A program made the translations under genes and the position numbers. A model generated the notes under the pieces. The model ran no database searches and was not told the origin of the DNA. It was given only the letters and a program-made list of their open reading frames with translations. Of a stretch of 64,000 bases of DNA, positions 18,250 through 28,205 are shown in pieces; positions within the stretch are counted from its first letter, which is position 1; every line of letters starts with the position of its first letter. Origin of the DNA: Rhodohalobacter mucosus. Lineage in GTDB: Bacteria > Bacteroidota > Rhodothermia > Balneolales > Balneolaceae. The DNA is taken from positions 1 through 64,000 of the forward strand of contig NZ_QGGB01000012.1 of NCBI RefSeq assembly GCF_003150675.1. Reading direction: 5' to 3'.

Positions 18250-20292
18250 ATGAATCAACTTGGCCGCGAAAAATCCCCTTATCTTCTGCAGCATGCCGAT
18301 AATCCTGTAGAGTGGTATCCATGGGGGGAAGAGGCCTTCGAAAAGGCGCGCAATGAGGATAAGCCTGTATTTCTGTCTATCGGTTACGCCACCTGCCACT
18401 GGTGCCACGTGATGGCACATGAGAGTTTTGAGGATGATGGTGTCGCAGAACTGATGAACCGGACATTTGTGAATATCAAGGTGGATCGGGAGGAGCGGCC
18501 CGATATCGACAACACCTACATGACGGTCTGCCAGATGATTACCGGTCAGGGCGGGTGGCCGCTTACCATCATTATGACGCCGGAAAAGGAGCCTTTTTAT
18601 GCCGCCACCTATCTGCCCAGGCATTCCCATCCCAACCGTATCGGTATGTACGACCTGGTTCCTGCCATTAATAAAGCATGGAAAGAGGACCGTGACCGTA
18701 TTCTGGAATCTGTGGATCGAATCAAAAAGGGATTCAGCCGCAGCCTTGAGCTGGGCCGCTCAGGGGGTTCCCTCACGGAAAAGATTGAACAAGAAGCATT
18801 TGATTCACTGAAACAACGATATGACCGGGTTCACGGAGGATTCGGGGGTTCGCCCAAATTCCCCTCCCCTCACAACCTTACCTTCCTGATTGATTACAGC
18901 CGGCTCACCGGTAATGATGAGGCGTCTGAGATGGCGGCCCATACCCTGGAACAGATGAGGCTGGGCGGAATCTGGGATCATGTCGGCGGCGGTTTTCACC
19001 GCTATTCAACGGATGAGGAGTGGCTTCTCCCCCACTTCGAAAAAATGCTCTATGACCAGGCGCTCATGCTTAGGTCATATGCAGAAGCTTTTAAGCTGAC
19101 CCATAAGAACCTTTTCCAGAAAACGTCTGAAGAGATTGTGCAATATCTGGACGAATGCCTCACCTCGCCCGGGGGTGGTTTTTATTCCGCCGAGGATGCA
19201 GACAGCGAGGGTGAAGAAGGCACATTTTACGTGTGGAGGAAGGGCGAAATCGAGGACATTCTGGACCCCAAAGATGCCGCGATTTTCTGTGATCTCTATG
19301 GAGTTCAGGATGACGGCAACTATTATGACGAAGCCACACGGCAGAAAACCGGCTCCAATATTCCGCACCTCTCCGGTCCGATACCCCGGGAGCTTGAAGA
19401 GCAGGTGAGCGGGATGCTGAGAAAGCTTCATGAGCATCGAAGGAACAGAGAGCGGCCGCTGCTCGACGATAAAATCCTCACAGACTGGAACGGACTGATG
19501 ATCGGGTCGATGGCCCGTGCAGGCATACTTCTGGAAAATCCTTCATTCATTGAGCGTGCAGAAAACGCCTGTACCTTTGTGATTCATCAACTAACGGACG
19601 AAAATGGCAGTCTGCTTCACCGCTACCGAAACGGCGATGCGGGAATAACAGGGATGGCCGATGATTATGCTTTTTTTATACACGGGTTGATCGAGCTTTA
19701 TCAGGCAACCTTCAACCCTGATTACCTGGAGCGTGCCGTTCGGCTGCAGAAAGAGTTTACGCGCGATTTTTACGATGACAAACACGGCGGGTTCTTCTTC
19801 ACACACGCTGGGGCTGAAAAACTGCTGGGGCGCCAGAAAGAGATCTACGACGGAGCCATACCCTCCTCCAATTCGATGGCTGTCATGAACGGCTACATCC
19901 TCTCACGCCTGACTGGAAACATGGACTTTGAAAGGCAGGCTTCTGCTACCCTGAACGCATTCTCGGAACAAATGTCGGATGCTCCAGCCGGCTATGCGCA
20001 CGCAATCCATGCACACATGCTGATGGGCCATGACAGCCGTGAAATTGTGATCTGCACAGAAGAGAGGGGTGAGATCAGTGATCGGTTGATTCAGATCTGC
20101 CGCGAATATTCAGGGCCGGGAAGCACCATACTGCTCAAAACGAAGCAGACACAAAATATTCTCAACCGGGTTGCACCCTACACGAAACCTTATCCCGTGA
20201 AGAGAGAGATTGCCGTGTATGTATGCAGCGGTTTTGCCTGTAAAGCCCCTATACACACACCCGAACAACTGATTGAGATTTTATCCGGTTAG
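18250..20292 (+). CDS. thioredoxin-domain protein of the YyaL/SPATA20 (DUF255) family
   Basis: The 680-residue protein starts with the family-typical [19 protein letters not shown] and a thioredoxin-like domain holding CHWCH (Cys49, Cys52). Next comes the conserved [10 protein letters not shown] block. The remaining 500 residues form an (alpha/alpha)6 barrel like N-acylglucosamine 2-epimerases ([26 protein letters not shown]). Length and order match the family. The biochemical role is not established. No signal peptide is present. Confidence 0.95.
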   Translation: MNQLGREKSPYLLQHADNPVEWYPWGEEAFEKARNEDKPVFLSIGYATCHWCHVMAHESFEDDGVAELMNRTFVNIKVDREERPDIDNTYMTVCQMITGQGGWPLTIIMTPEKEPFYAATYLPRHSHPNRIGMYDLVPAINKAWKEDRDRILESVDRIKKGFSRSLELGRSGGSLTEKIEQEAFDSLKQRYDRVHGGFGGSPKFPSPHNLTFLIDYSRLTGNDEASEMAAHTLEQMRLGGIWDHVGGGFHRYSTDEEWLLPHFEKMLYDQALMLRSYAEAFKLTHKNLFQKTSEEIVQYLDECLTSPGGGFYSAEDADSEGEEGTFYVWRKGEIEDILDPKDAAIFCDLYGVQDDGNYYDEATRQKTGSNIPHLSGPIPRELEEQVSGMLRKLHEHRRNRERPLLDDKILTDWNGLMIGSMARAGILLENPSFIERAENACTFVIHQLTDENGSLLHRYRNGDAGITGMADDYAFFIHGLIELYQATFNPDYLERAVRLQKEFTRDFYDDKHGGFFFTHAGAEKLLGRQKEIYDGAIPSSNSMAVMNGYILSRLTGNMDFERQASATLNAFSEQMSDAPAGYAHAIHAHMLMGHDSREIVICTEERGEISDRLIQICREYSGPGSTILLKTKQTQNILNRVAPYTKPYPVKREIAVYVCSGFACKAPIHTPEQLIEILSG

Positions 20293-20387
20293 CATGATTA
20301 ACCTTCCCAAATAAATTTTATTTTCATGAATATTACTTGTTGTCGCAATCAACATTCTATCATCCAAACAGACACCAGTTACCAGAC

Positions 20388-21155
20388 ATGAGCAAAAAAG
20401 AAAACGGTTCCATTACCTATTCAGTAACTAACAAGATCGGAACCATTGAGTTCTACCATCCTAAAGGAAATTCGCTGCCAGGCGTACTGCTTCGGAAATT
20501 GGCTGATACGGTTCAGGAGGCCGGTAAAGACGGTAACGCAAACGTGATTGTTCTGCGAAGCAAGGGCGATGGAGCCTTTTGTGCCGGGGCCTCTTTCGAT
20601 GAACTCCTTGCGGTTACCAACATGGATGAAGGCAAGGAGTTTTTTATGGGATTTGCCCAGGTACTGAATGCCATGCGTACATGCCCGAAACCTATTATCG
20701 CACGAATACACGGAAAAACGGTGGGCGGCGGAATCGGAATAGCTGCAGCCTCCGATTTCACTTTTGCCCACACTGATGCCTCCATCAAATTAAGCGAACT
20801 GGCGCTGGGTATCGGTCCATTTGTGGTGGGGCCTGCCGTAGGCCGAAAAATCGGGGTTTCCGCGTTTTCCACACTCGCTTTTGATGCACGCACATGGTAC
20901 ACGTCCGAATGGGCACGTCAAAAAGGGCTCTATAATAAACTGCTTGCCACCATCGACGATCTTGATGATGCAGTTGATAAGCTGGCCCGTGAACTGGCAG
21001 GCAGCAATCCGGAAGCCATGCGGGAGCTCAAGGAGATCACCTGGCAGGGTACCGGCCACTGGGATGCTACCCTGGAGCAGCGTGCAGAGATCAGCGGACG
21101 GCTTGTTCTCTCCGACTTTACGCGCGAATTTATCAAGGAGTTTAAGAAGAAGTGA
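20388..21155 (+). CDS. enoyl-CoA hydratase/isomerase family protein
   Basis: I use the ATG at 20388 (MSKKENGSITY), giving 255 residues, the normal crotonase length; an upstream TTG would add 17 poorly conserved residues. Crotonase-fold signatures include FCAGASFDELL (first oxyanion-hole strand) and HGKTVGGGIGIAAASDFTFA (second). The position of the usual hydratase glutamates is not clear, so isomerase or another crotonase reaction is possible. Heptamer-like repeats follow the stop. Confidence 0.88.
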   Translation: MSKKENGSITYSVTNKIGTIEFYHPKGNSLPGVLLRKLADTVQEAGKDGNANVIVLRSKGDGAFCAGASFDELLAVTNMDEGKEFFMGFAQVLNAMRTCPKPIIARIHGKTVGGGIGIAAASDFTFAHTDASIKLSELALGIGPFVVGPAVGRKIGVSAFSTLAFDARTWYTSEWARQKGLYNKLLATIDDLDDAVDKLARELAGSNPEAMRELKEITWQGTGHWDATLEQRAEISGRLVLSDFTREFIKEFKKK

Positions 21156-21257
21156 ATTAGGAGTTAGGAGTGCCTGGAGTACTTGGAGTATTGAGTAGTG
21201 AGTAGTGAGTATTTAGATACAAGTAACAGGATCGTTTGACGTTTCACGTCTGACGTC

Positions 21258-22766
21258 TCACTTCTCATCCACCAGGGCGGGATTCTCGGTCATTTCGTCC
21301 TTGGGTTCTTTTACGAGGAACCAGGCCAGGGCTGAAAAACCAACAGTTACGCTGCAGATGATCAGAAGCACGGTTTTATTTGGTGCTGCATTCATGATGT
21401 CGCCGACTGCAAAGCTGGAAACCAGCTGCGGCAGCACAACCGAGAGGTTGAAAAGCCCCATGTAGAGCCCCATCTGGTTCTGGGCAATTTTTTGCGACAT
21501 AATCGCAAACGGAAGGCTGATGATGGACGCCCAGCCCACACCGACGACAATCATCAGGATGTAAAGGGTCCACGGTGAGTTGCCCAGCGCCCACATCGCG
21601 GCGTACCCGATTGCCATAATAACCAATGACGATGCGTGAGTCTTCACCCTGCCGAACCGGTTGGCCAGCGGTTCAAGCGCCAGCACCGGGATGATGGCCG
21701 CAACCAGGTTCAGCGAGAAGAAGCTCCAGTTCACCACGCTTCCTACCTGATCCGCAATCAGGTCGGGCATCTGGTAACTCACAAAGGCAAAAAAGTAGAT
21801 AAACATGCTCTGAACGCCTATCCAGGAAAAAGAGTGAGCCGCCAAAACCTTCTGAAAGCCAATCTTCCCTGCTTCCTCTTTTGACTTCCCTTCTTCAGAT
21901 TTCAGCAGGGCCTGTAGAATCAGAATGACGGACAGCCCCAGAGCAAACAGTTCAAAATAGTAGCCGGGTATTTCAAAACCGCTCAGCCGTTTGATGATGG
22001 CGTAGATGCCATAAAGCAGAAACCCCCAGAGTGGCCGGATGCTGATCAGGATCTGTTTGAGCGATGCATCATTCACGCTGCCGGGCAGTGAGGATTCATC
22101 GGAATTCTGCTCTTCCATCGCAATCGCATCTTCATCCTCTCCATAGCGGCCAAGGTACTTTGGCTCTTTGATGAAAAAGGGCGGAATCACCGAAAAGAAG
22201 AAGACGAGCACCACGCCAAAATAGATCAGCTCAATGTTCCCGAATACCGCGCCTATGAAATAGGAAAGCACGCCGAACGTCCCGGATACCGTCTGCATCC
22301 AGGTGTACCCTTTGGTTCGCGCCCTTCCCTCAGGCGTAACATCCGCAATAATGGAGCGGGTAGGGTTGAATGAGACGTTGATCGAAAGGTCTAGGATCAT
22401 GGAAATGAGCACCGCAAGACCCAGCACCGCTTCCAGCCCCAGGCCCGCCTGAATCACCCCGATGTTTGGAAGCGCCAGGAGCATGAGGGACGCCAGGGTA
22501 CCGCCGATCACGATAAAAACACGGCGCCGGCCGTTCCAGACCCAGACGTTGTCGCTGATGATCCCGATAATCACCTGACCCACGATACCCGCAATCGGAC
22601 CGGTAGCCCAAACCAGGCCTATATCAGAGATATCCAATCCGTACTGATAGGTCAGCAGCCAGCTCAGGGCGGCAATCTGCACGGACAGGGCAAACCCCAT
22701 CGCCGTAGCGGGCAGTGCCAGCAGCGCATAAAACGTGTTTGAAAGCTTTTTCTGGATATCAAGCAT
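21258..22766 (-). CDS. MFS transporter, SLC45/GPH-like sugar transporter
   Basis: The 502-residue inner-membrane protein has about 12 hydrophobic helices. It resembles the SLC45-like sugar:H+ symporters by its first helix and loop (ALPATAMGFALSVQIAALSWLL), the NVWVWNGRRRVFI loop between helices 2 and 3 and a central charged loop (about 205-235). It probably imports a disaccharide. No sugar-metabolism gene is next to it, so the substrate is open. It is divergent from the DUF4412 gene across a repeat-filled spacer. Confidence 0.85.
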   Translation of the reverse strand: MLDIQKKLSNTFYALLALPATAMGFALSVQIAALSWLLTYQYGLDISDIGLVWATGPIAGIVGQVIIGIISDNVWVWNGRRRVFIVIGGTLASLMLLALPNIGVIQAGLGLEAVLGLAVLISMILDLSINVSFNPTRSIIADVTPEGRARTKGYTWMQTVSGTFGVLSYFIGAVFGNIELIYFGVVLVFFFSVIPPFFIKEPKYLGRYGEDEDAIAMEEQNSDESSLPGSVNDASLKQILISIRPLWGFLLYGIYAIIKRLSGFEIPGYYFELFALGLSVILILQALLKSEEGKSKEEAGKIGFQKVLAAHSFSWIGVQSMFIYFFAFVSYQMPDLIADQVGSVVNWSFFSLNLVAAIIPVLALEPLANRFGRVKTHASSLVIMAIGYAAMWALGNSPWTLYILMIVVGVGWASIISLPFAIMSQKIAQNQMGLYMGLFNLSVVLPQLVSSFAVGDIMNAAPNKTVLLIICSVTVGFSALAWFLVKEPKDEMTENPALVDEK

Positions 22767-22868
22767 GGTTCAATCCCCTCAGTGATTGGTCAGTCAGTTT
22801 TCAGAATGCAGAACAATAGGCAAAGAGTAGTAAAAAATACAGTGGATTTATAATGGTGCAGGATGCAG

Positions 22869-23053
22869 TCTACTACGCTATCTACTACGCTAAAGCTTCG
22901 CAGATCAGGAAAGCTTCCTAGACCAGGGGGTTCAGGGTTCAGGGTTCAGGGTTCAGGGTTCAGGGTTCAGGGTTCAGGGTTCAGGGTTCAGGGTTCAGGG
23001 TTCAGGGTTCAGGGTTCAGGGTTCAGGGTTCAGGGTTCAGGGTTCAGGGTTCA
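22869..23053 (+). repeat. leader module plus 18 copies of GGGTTCA
   Basis: A 58-base leader (22869-22927, with CTACTACGCT twice and AAAGCTT twice) is followed by exactly 18 GGGTTCA units (22928-23053). The same leader with 2 differences and 16 units follows the next gene. The rest of the 474-base spacer 22767-23240 shows only A/T-rich DNA where the promoters of the flanking genes must be. Confidence 0.97.
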
Positions 23054-23240
23054 GTTATGAAATTGTGTTTTTACAATTGTCCTTTCAAAATTAAATTCGA
23101 AATGGATTGAGGCATTTTTCTAAAGAAATGCGCATATGTTACAAAAGATGCAGCACTCTCTTTGTTGACGTCTCAGCAACAGATTTCAAAGGAATTCTCA
23201 CATTATTTTCAACACTGTAAAACATGCCGGGAGGCCTTTT

Positions 23241-24200
23241 ATGAAAAAATGGTTCACTCTATTCATCGCACTTATCACCACGCTTGCCTTTGCGTCGGAG
23301 GCTCAGTCACAAATCCTCAAGCGGTTAAAAGACAGGGTTCAGCAAAAGGTGGAAGACAAGGTTGAACAGAAAGTAAATCGCGAAATTGATCAGGCTGCGG
23401 AGGAGATGGTTGAAAAATCCTGGAACTCCATTTTTGGAGAAGGTTTCAGTGCGGGAGACAGCAGCAGCGGCTTTTCCTTTCCGATGAACAGCAATGTAAA
23501 CACGGAGGAGTCGTACAGGTTTGATGTGGTAACGACCATGGAAATTGAAAACACAGACCCAAATGGCGACCGTCAGCCGCCCGTCACCATGTATATGCAC
23601 TTTAATGAAAACGAGAACTACAGCGGTACACGTTTTCGCGGTGAAGAGATGGATCAGCAGGAGGGCGATGTGTTTATGATCTACGATGTGAAAAACGAAG
23701 CACTGGTGATGCTGATGGAGAGTGAGGACGAAAAATATGCCCTGGCCTACAATTGGGGCGCCGCAAATGAATTTGCTGAAGAGTTGGAGGCGGCGGCCAT
23801 GGATGGAGGCAGTGACTATGAAACAGATGGAGATGCTGAGTATGAACAAGAGGACGAATGGCCCGGCTATGAAAAAATAGGGACGAGAACCATTGCGGGA
23901 AGCGTCTGCGAGGGGTATCGATCCGAGTCAGACTATGAGCGAACGGAGATATGGGTTTCACAGGATCATGACGCCGGCCTACAGCGAATGTTCCGGGCAA
24001 ACAGCGGCACCAAGCATCTGAAAGGGAAGGTGCCGGATGACTACCCCATGGGCATGATCATGGAGATGACGCACGAAAACCTGGAGACCGGCGAAACCAC
24101 CGTTATGCGGGTAACCGATGTAGCGCGCAATGCAAATGTAACACTTTCGATGAGCGACTATCCCATGCTCAGTTTTGGCGATATGATGAATCAGCAGTAA
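23241..24200 (+). CDS. secreted DUF4412-type protein
   Basis: The 319-residue protein has a signal peptide (about 1-22, ending EAQS). A strongly charged helix follows, with alternating Lys/Glu/Gln (RLKDRVQQKVEDKVEQKV). The rest is beta-rich with the DUF4412 pattern: YRFDVVTTMEI, MYDVKN-like FMIYDVKNEALVMLMES and GYRSESDYERTEIWVSQD. It is very acidic. A stretch DGGSDYETDGDAEYEQEDEW is a flexible insert. The likely location is the periplasm or cell surface; function unknown. The gene is flanked on both sides by copies of the same repeat module. Confidence 0.8.
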   Translation: MKKWFTLFIALITTLAFASEAQSQILKRLKDRVQQKVEDKVEQKVNREIDQAAEEMVEKSWNSIFGEGFSAGDSSSGFSFPMNSNVNTEESYRFDVVTTMEIENTDPNGDRQPPVTMYMHFNENENYSGTRFRGEEMDQQEGDVFMIYDVKNEALVMLMESEDEKYALAYNWGAANEFAEELEAAAMDGGSDYETDGDAEYEQEDEWPGYEKIGTRTIAGSVCEGYRSESDYERTEIWVSQDHDAGLQRMFRANSGTKHLKGKVPDDYPMGMIMEMTHENLETGETTVMRVTDVARNANVTLSMSDYPMLSFGDMMNQQ

Positions 24201-24219
24201 GACAAGGTGCAGAGTACAA

Positions 24220-24398
24220 TCTACTACGCTATCTACTACGCTAAAGCTTCGCAGATCAGGAAAGCTTCGTAGACCAAGGGGTTCCAGGGTTCAGGGTTCA
24301 GGGTTCAGGGTTCAGGGTTCAGGGTTCAGGGTTCAGGGTTCAGGGTTCAGGGTTCAGGGTTCAGGGTTCAGGGTTCAGGGTTCAGGGTTCAGGGTTCA
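24220..24398 (+). repeat. second leader module plus 16 copies of GGGTTCA
   Basis: It begins 19 bases after the DUF4412 stop. The leader (24220-24278) is nearly identical to the one at 22869. GGGTTCA runs from 24287 to 24398. Confidence 0.97.
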
Positions 24399-24486
24399 AA
24401 TAAGAAGATGATATAATCTGAGATCCAAGTAGCAATGTGATAATTCATGTTTCACATTACCAGTCCGGAGGACGACACAGACGAGC

Positions 24487-24635
24487 GGGGAATTTATTCC
24501 CCGGGGTAAAGGCTTCAGGCTATCCCGAAGTCTCGGGTCTGCGAACCACACGCAGCAGGGCTACAGGCTACAGGCTACAGGCTACAGGCTACAGGCTACA
24601 GGCTACAGGCTACAGGCTACAGGCTACAGGCTACA
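24487..24635 (+). repeat. two hairpins plus 11 copies of GGCTACA
   Basis: A perfect GGGGAA-TTTA-TTCCCC hairpin (24487-24502) and a CCCGA/TCGGG hairpin (24524-24537) precede CTGCGAA and GCAGCAG, words shared with the leader at 840-929. GGCTACA is repeated exactly 11 times (24559-24635). The remaining spacer to 24933 holds an AGTGCC-GCA-GGCAC palindrome and A/C-rich DNA with imperfect CACTGA/ACTGAC repetition (about 24780-24850). Confidence 0.95.
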
Positions 24636-24933
24636 AGGGTAATGTAGTAGTCATTTTTACATCCCGAAGTTTGCGACCACGCCCACACCCCCACTAAGTG
24701 CCGCAGGCACGAACCATGGCCGATCTTACCAAAGCATTACACCTAAAATCAATCCATAAACCAACCGAAAAACAACCTTCCACTGACCACTAACCACAAT
24801 CAAAATCCCACTGACACACTGTTCACTGACACACTGATAAACTGACCTCACCCCCTCCAAGATATTCCGCTCAAAGCTCCCTATATTTAAGGATGAAAGA
24901 AATCTGCCAATCCTAAAAAATCTATTGCGAGCT

Positions 24934-26565
24934 ATGTCGAACGCCTATTTTGAAATCCGGGAACCCATTAATGAACCCTACCTGGGTTATGCCCCCGGAA
25001 GCGCTGAGCGCGCTGCGCTGAAAGAGCGCCTGAAAGAACTAAAATCCGAGGAAATTGAAATTCCCGCCATCATCAACGGGGAAGAGGTAAAAACCGGCCG
25101 GACGGCCGATGTGGTAATGCCCCACAATCACGCCCACAAGCTGGGTACCGTTCATTATTGCGGCGAAAAAGAGGTAAACCAGGCCATTGAAGGTGCCCTG
25201 GAAGCACAGAAAAAGTGGGCGGATACCCCCTGGCAGGATCGCGTGGCAATATTTCTGCGCGCAGCCGATATCATCACCGGGCCGGAGCGTTTCACCATGA
25301 ACGCAACTACCATGCTGGCCCAGTCCAAAACGCCTCAGCAGTCGGAAATTGAAGCCGTGGGCGAACTGGCCGACTTTTTCCGGTTCAACGCCTGGTACCT
25401 CACCAAAATCTACCAGGATCAGCCCTACTCCCCCGACGGTATGTGGAACCGGGTGGAGTATCGTCCGCTCGAGGGATTTGTCTTTGCGGTAACCCCGTTC
25501 AACTTTACCGCCATTGCAGGCAACCTCCCCGCAGCACCTGCCATGTGCGGCAATGTGGTGCTCTGGAAGCCGTCGCCGGAATCGATCTACTCCAGCTGGT
25601 ATGTAATGCAGGTACTAAAGGAAGCAGGCCTGCCTGATGGTGTTATTCAATTCCTTCCCGGCGAGGGCGCAGACGTGGGCGATCCGGCTCTGGCCAGCGA
25701 GCATCTCTCCGGCCTGCACTTTACCGGTTCAGTGGGCACCTTCAACCACCTCTGGAAGACGATCGGTAACAACATTGAAAAATACCGCACCTACCCCAGA
25801 ATCGTAGGTGAAACCGGCGGCAAGGATTTCATTTTTGCCCATAAGAGCGCCGATGTAGACCGGCTCGTGATCGCCGCCCTGCGCGGTGCCTTTGAGTACC
25901 AGGGACAAAAATGCTCTGCGGCATCCCGCATGTACGTGCCCAAATCGCTATGGCCGGAGTTCAGCGACAAGCTGGTGGCCGAAGTGAAGAAGATCAAGGT
26001 GGGCGATGTGGAAGATTTCTCCAATTTCATGGGAGCCGTGATCAGCAGGAAAGCATTTGAAAAAATCACCGGCTACATCGACTACGCCAAAGAGGCAAAG
26101 GATGCAGAGATCATCGCAGGCGGCACCTACGACAGCAGCAAGGGCTGGTTTGTGCATCCGACCGTGATTCACACCACCGATCCGCATTTCAAAACAATGG
26201 AAGAGGAGATTTTTGGCCCGGTGCTGACGGTGTATGTGTACGAGGACAAGGATTTTGAGAAAACCCTCGACCTTTGTGACAACACGTCGCCCTATGCCCT
26301 CACCGGTGCAATCTGGGCACGGGACCGCTACGCCCTGAAGCAGATGGCCGACCGTCTCCGTCAGAGCGCGGGCAACTTTTACATCAACGACAAGCCCACC
26401 GCGGCGATCGTGAACCAGCAGCCGTTTGGCGGCGCACGCAAGTCGGGCACGAACGACAAGGCCGGCAGCATGGTCAATCTCTTCAGATGGTTATCCATGA
26501 GATCCATGAAAGAGACCTACCAGGCTCCGCTCGACTGGACCTATCCGTACATGGGTAAGGAGTAA
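24934..26565 (+). CDS. pruA: L-glutamate gamma-semialdehyde (P5C) dehydrogenase
   Basis: The ATG at 24934 gives a 543-residue aldehyde dehydrogenase of the animal/Bacteroidota P5CDH type. Catalytic Cys327 lies in GQKCSA and the general-base Glu293 in GETGGKD; the NAD-binding segment is VAVTPFNFTAIAGNL-like with PWKPSP-type downstream residues. It oxidises glutamate semialdehyde from proline to glutamate. No proline dehydrogenase gene is in the window. A terminator follows. Confidence 0.95.
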   Translation: MSNAYFEIREPINEPYLGYAPGSAERAALKERLKELKSEEIEIPAIINGEEVKTGRTADVVMPHNHAHKLGTVHYCGEKEVNQAIEGALEAQKKWADTPWQDRVAIFLRAADIITGPERFTMNATTMLAQSKTPQQSEIEAVGELADFFRFNAWYLTKIYQDQPYSPDGMWNRVEYRPLEGFVFAVTPFNFTAIAGNLPAAPAMCGNVVLWKPSPESIYSSWYVMQVLKEAGLPDGVIQFLPGEGADVGDPALASEHLSGLHFTGSVGTFNHLWKTIGNNIEKYRTYPRIVGETGGKDFIFAHKSADVDRLVIAALRGAFEYQGQKCSAASRMYVPKSLWPEFSDKLVAEVKKIKVGDVEDFSNFMGAVISRKAFEKITGYIDYAKEAKDAEIIAGGTYDSSKGWFVHPTVIHTTDPHFKTMEEEIFGPVLTVYVYEDKDFEKTLDLCDNTSPYALTGAIWARDRYALKQMADRLRQSAGNFYINDKPTAAIVNQQPFGGARKSGTNDKAGSMVNLFRWLSMRSMKETYQAPLDWTYPYMGKE

Positions 26566-26603
26566 AAGTATTCCGGGGTTTCCCGGAAAAACCCATCGGT
26601 TTC

Positions 26604-26653
26604 AAAACCTGGCAGCGTGACTGATTTTTTACAGTGCGCTGTCAGGTTTTTTT
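26604..26653 (+). terminator. rho-independent terminator of pruA
   Basis: AACCTGGCAGCG pairs with CGCTG-TCAGGTT (one bulge) and is followed by a T-run. A separate perfect 7-bp hairpin (26571-26588) precedes it but lacks a T-run. Confidence 0.8.
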
Positions 26654-26667
26654 GTTTGCTCAAACAC

Positions 26668-27180
26668 TTCATCGGATGATTCTTTTACGAAATAACATTC
26701 CAACTTATCAAATACCACTCCATTCCGCAGAAAGTCATCCGATGAATTTTACGGTTCTCATCCTATCGGTTTCTCGTGCCGAAGGCATCCCTTTGGGGCA
26801 GATTCACGCTGATGAACCGCAGATAAGCGCAGATTAATATTAATACTCTGCGAAAATCAGCGAATAACTCAGCAAAAATCTGCGTGAAACCATAAGAGCT
26901 TTTTAAATCAATTCATCGACTCTCTTCAATACTTACTCATAATGTGTACGGGTATATCAGTCCGTTGCCCCGTTGCCGGTTTGCAGCTCTTTCCAGATGC
27001 TCATCCGCAGATCATATGGGTTTGGTTTGGGTCCGCGGAATATGCCAAGGGCATCCTTGCGGGGTTAAAGAAATTCCCCCCATTCCAAAGTGCCTTAGGC
27101 ACGATCCATTTCCGCTTCCATCTAATTCAACCCATTTCGCTCTCAGGATGGGGGCCCTCTCACATGAAAATGTGATAGCC
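26668..27180. repeat. non-coding spacer with palindromes
   Basis: No gene is seen between 26566 and 27304. TTCATCGGATGA (26668-26679) and TCATCCGATGAA (26735-26746) form a perfect 12-bp inverted pair; each is itself nearly palindromic, like REP elements. GTGCC-NNN-GGCA palindromes lie near 26778 and 27102. Degenerate GCAGAT/CAGCGAA words fill 26800-26890. Confidence 0.6.
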
Positions 27181-27304
27181 CTTTATTTATATAAACTATC
27201 CTATTAACAATGCTTTAATGGTATTCCAGACCCCGGCAACCCGCAACCCGTTCCGCCGTTGAAATAAGTAGTTCATCAAACAAAACCACAGAAACCAACC
27301 TGCC

Positions 27305-27856
27305 ATGAAAAAGCTGATTAAATTTATATTTGCCGCCGTTTCCATCTTTCTGTTGCTCACATCCTGTGGTCCAAGGGGACCCGTAGGACCAGAGGGGCCA
27401 CGCGGACCTCAAGGACCAGCCGGACCTACCATTCTACCCACATCTTTTGAGTTTGAAGTGGACCTGCTGCAGTCCAACGGCTTCGAGTTCTTCCAGGATA
27501 TCCCCTCACAGATTGAGATGCTGGAATCGGATGTGGTTCTCGCATTTGTGTTCGAGGATTATATCGAAGAGCAGGACCTGGAAGTATGGAGAAAGCTGCC
27601 GGTCATCGAGTTTACTCAAAACGGTACACAGCTGCTCGACTACGATTTCACCTTTGTGGATCTCAGAATATTTCTGGATGCCAATTATCCGCTGGGCGCT
27701 GCAGACGAGTATGCGGGATTGCTGATTCGGGGCGTGCATGTTCCTGCCGACTTCGTGAATGCAGGCAAGATGAAGAGCGCGAAGGATGCAGACACCTTCC
27801 ACGAGCTGGAGTCGCTGCTGGGTGTGGAGATTCAGGATCTTGGAAAAATAAACTAG
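27305..27856 (+). CDS. lipoprotein with short collagen-like stretch
   Basis: The 183-residue protein has a lipoprotein signal (lipobox LLTSC, Cys21). Directly behind the anchor, six Gly-X-Y triplets (about 22-41: GPR, GPV, GPE, GPR, GPQ, GPA) form a mini collagen helix. The remaining 140 residues are a mixed globular domain with FEFEVDLL and VWRKLPVIEF. Collagen-like triplets this close to the lipid could trimerise the globular heads on the membrane. The function is unknown. A terminator-like hairpin lies 240 bases downstream. Confidence 0.85.
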   Translation: MKKLIKFIFAAVSIFLLLTSCGPRGPVGPEGPRGPQGPAGPTILPTSFEFEVDLLQSNGFEFFQDIPSQIEMLESDVVLAFVFEDYIEEQDLEVWRKLPVIEFTQNGTQLLDYDFTFVDLRIFLDANYPLGAADEYAGLLIRGVHVPADFVNAGKMKSAKDADTFHELESLLGVEIQDLGKIN

Positions 27857-27888
27857 CTTACTTAAAACGAAGATTAATTGAACTAATA

Positions 27889-28011
27889 CTCCCCTCCTTT
27901 TCAAGGAGGGGTCGGGGGTGGTTAGACAGAATTTTTACTGATGATTGAGTACGGAATTAGTTGATAGGCCTTGTTCAACCACCCCTAAATCCCCTCCTTG
28001 AAAAGGAGGGG
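27889..28011. repeat. inverted hairpin pair without gene (pair C)
   Basis: A 35-base hairpin element (27889-27923: CTCCCCTCC-loop-GGAGGGG plus a GGGGGTGGTT tail) and its inverted, slightly diverged copy (27977-28011) are 53 bases apart. The elements match those bounding the DUF559 cassettes at 32.9 and 34.7 kb. Confidence 0.9.
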
Positions 28012-28100
28012 ATTTAATTAATCACCTATTTTTAACAGACGGCAACCATCAGAGATGAGACGCTGGCTTGACGGGGAAAACTGAGAACACCAGAGCAAAG

Positions 28101-28140
28101 CCCCTCCGTGATGCAGTTTGGTCATGGAGGGGTTTCTTTA
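28101..28140 (+). terminator. terminator-like hairpin
   Basis: CCCCTCC-GTGA (28101-28111) pairs with TCAT-GGAGGGG (28122-28132) with one mismatch, followed by a T-rich tail. Confidence 0.55.
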
Positions 28141-28205
28141 TTTACCGCCAGGTCGCGGAGGGCGCGGAGTTTTTATAATCCTGTAGATAATAAGGTGAAT
28201 TGACG

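Noticed and set aside
22863-23060. Open frame through the GGGTTCA array
   Set aside because: Low-complexity translation of the tandem repeat.
22928-24398. Telomere-like or CRISPR nature of the GGGTTCA arrays
   Set aside because: Units are contiguous without spacers, so not CRISPR; they are internal to a chromosome-like segment between genes, so not a telomere.
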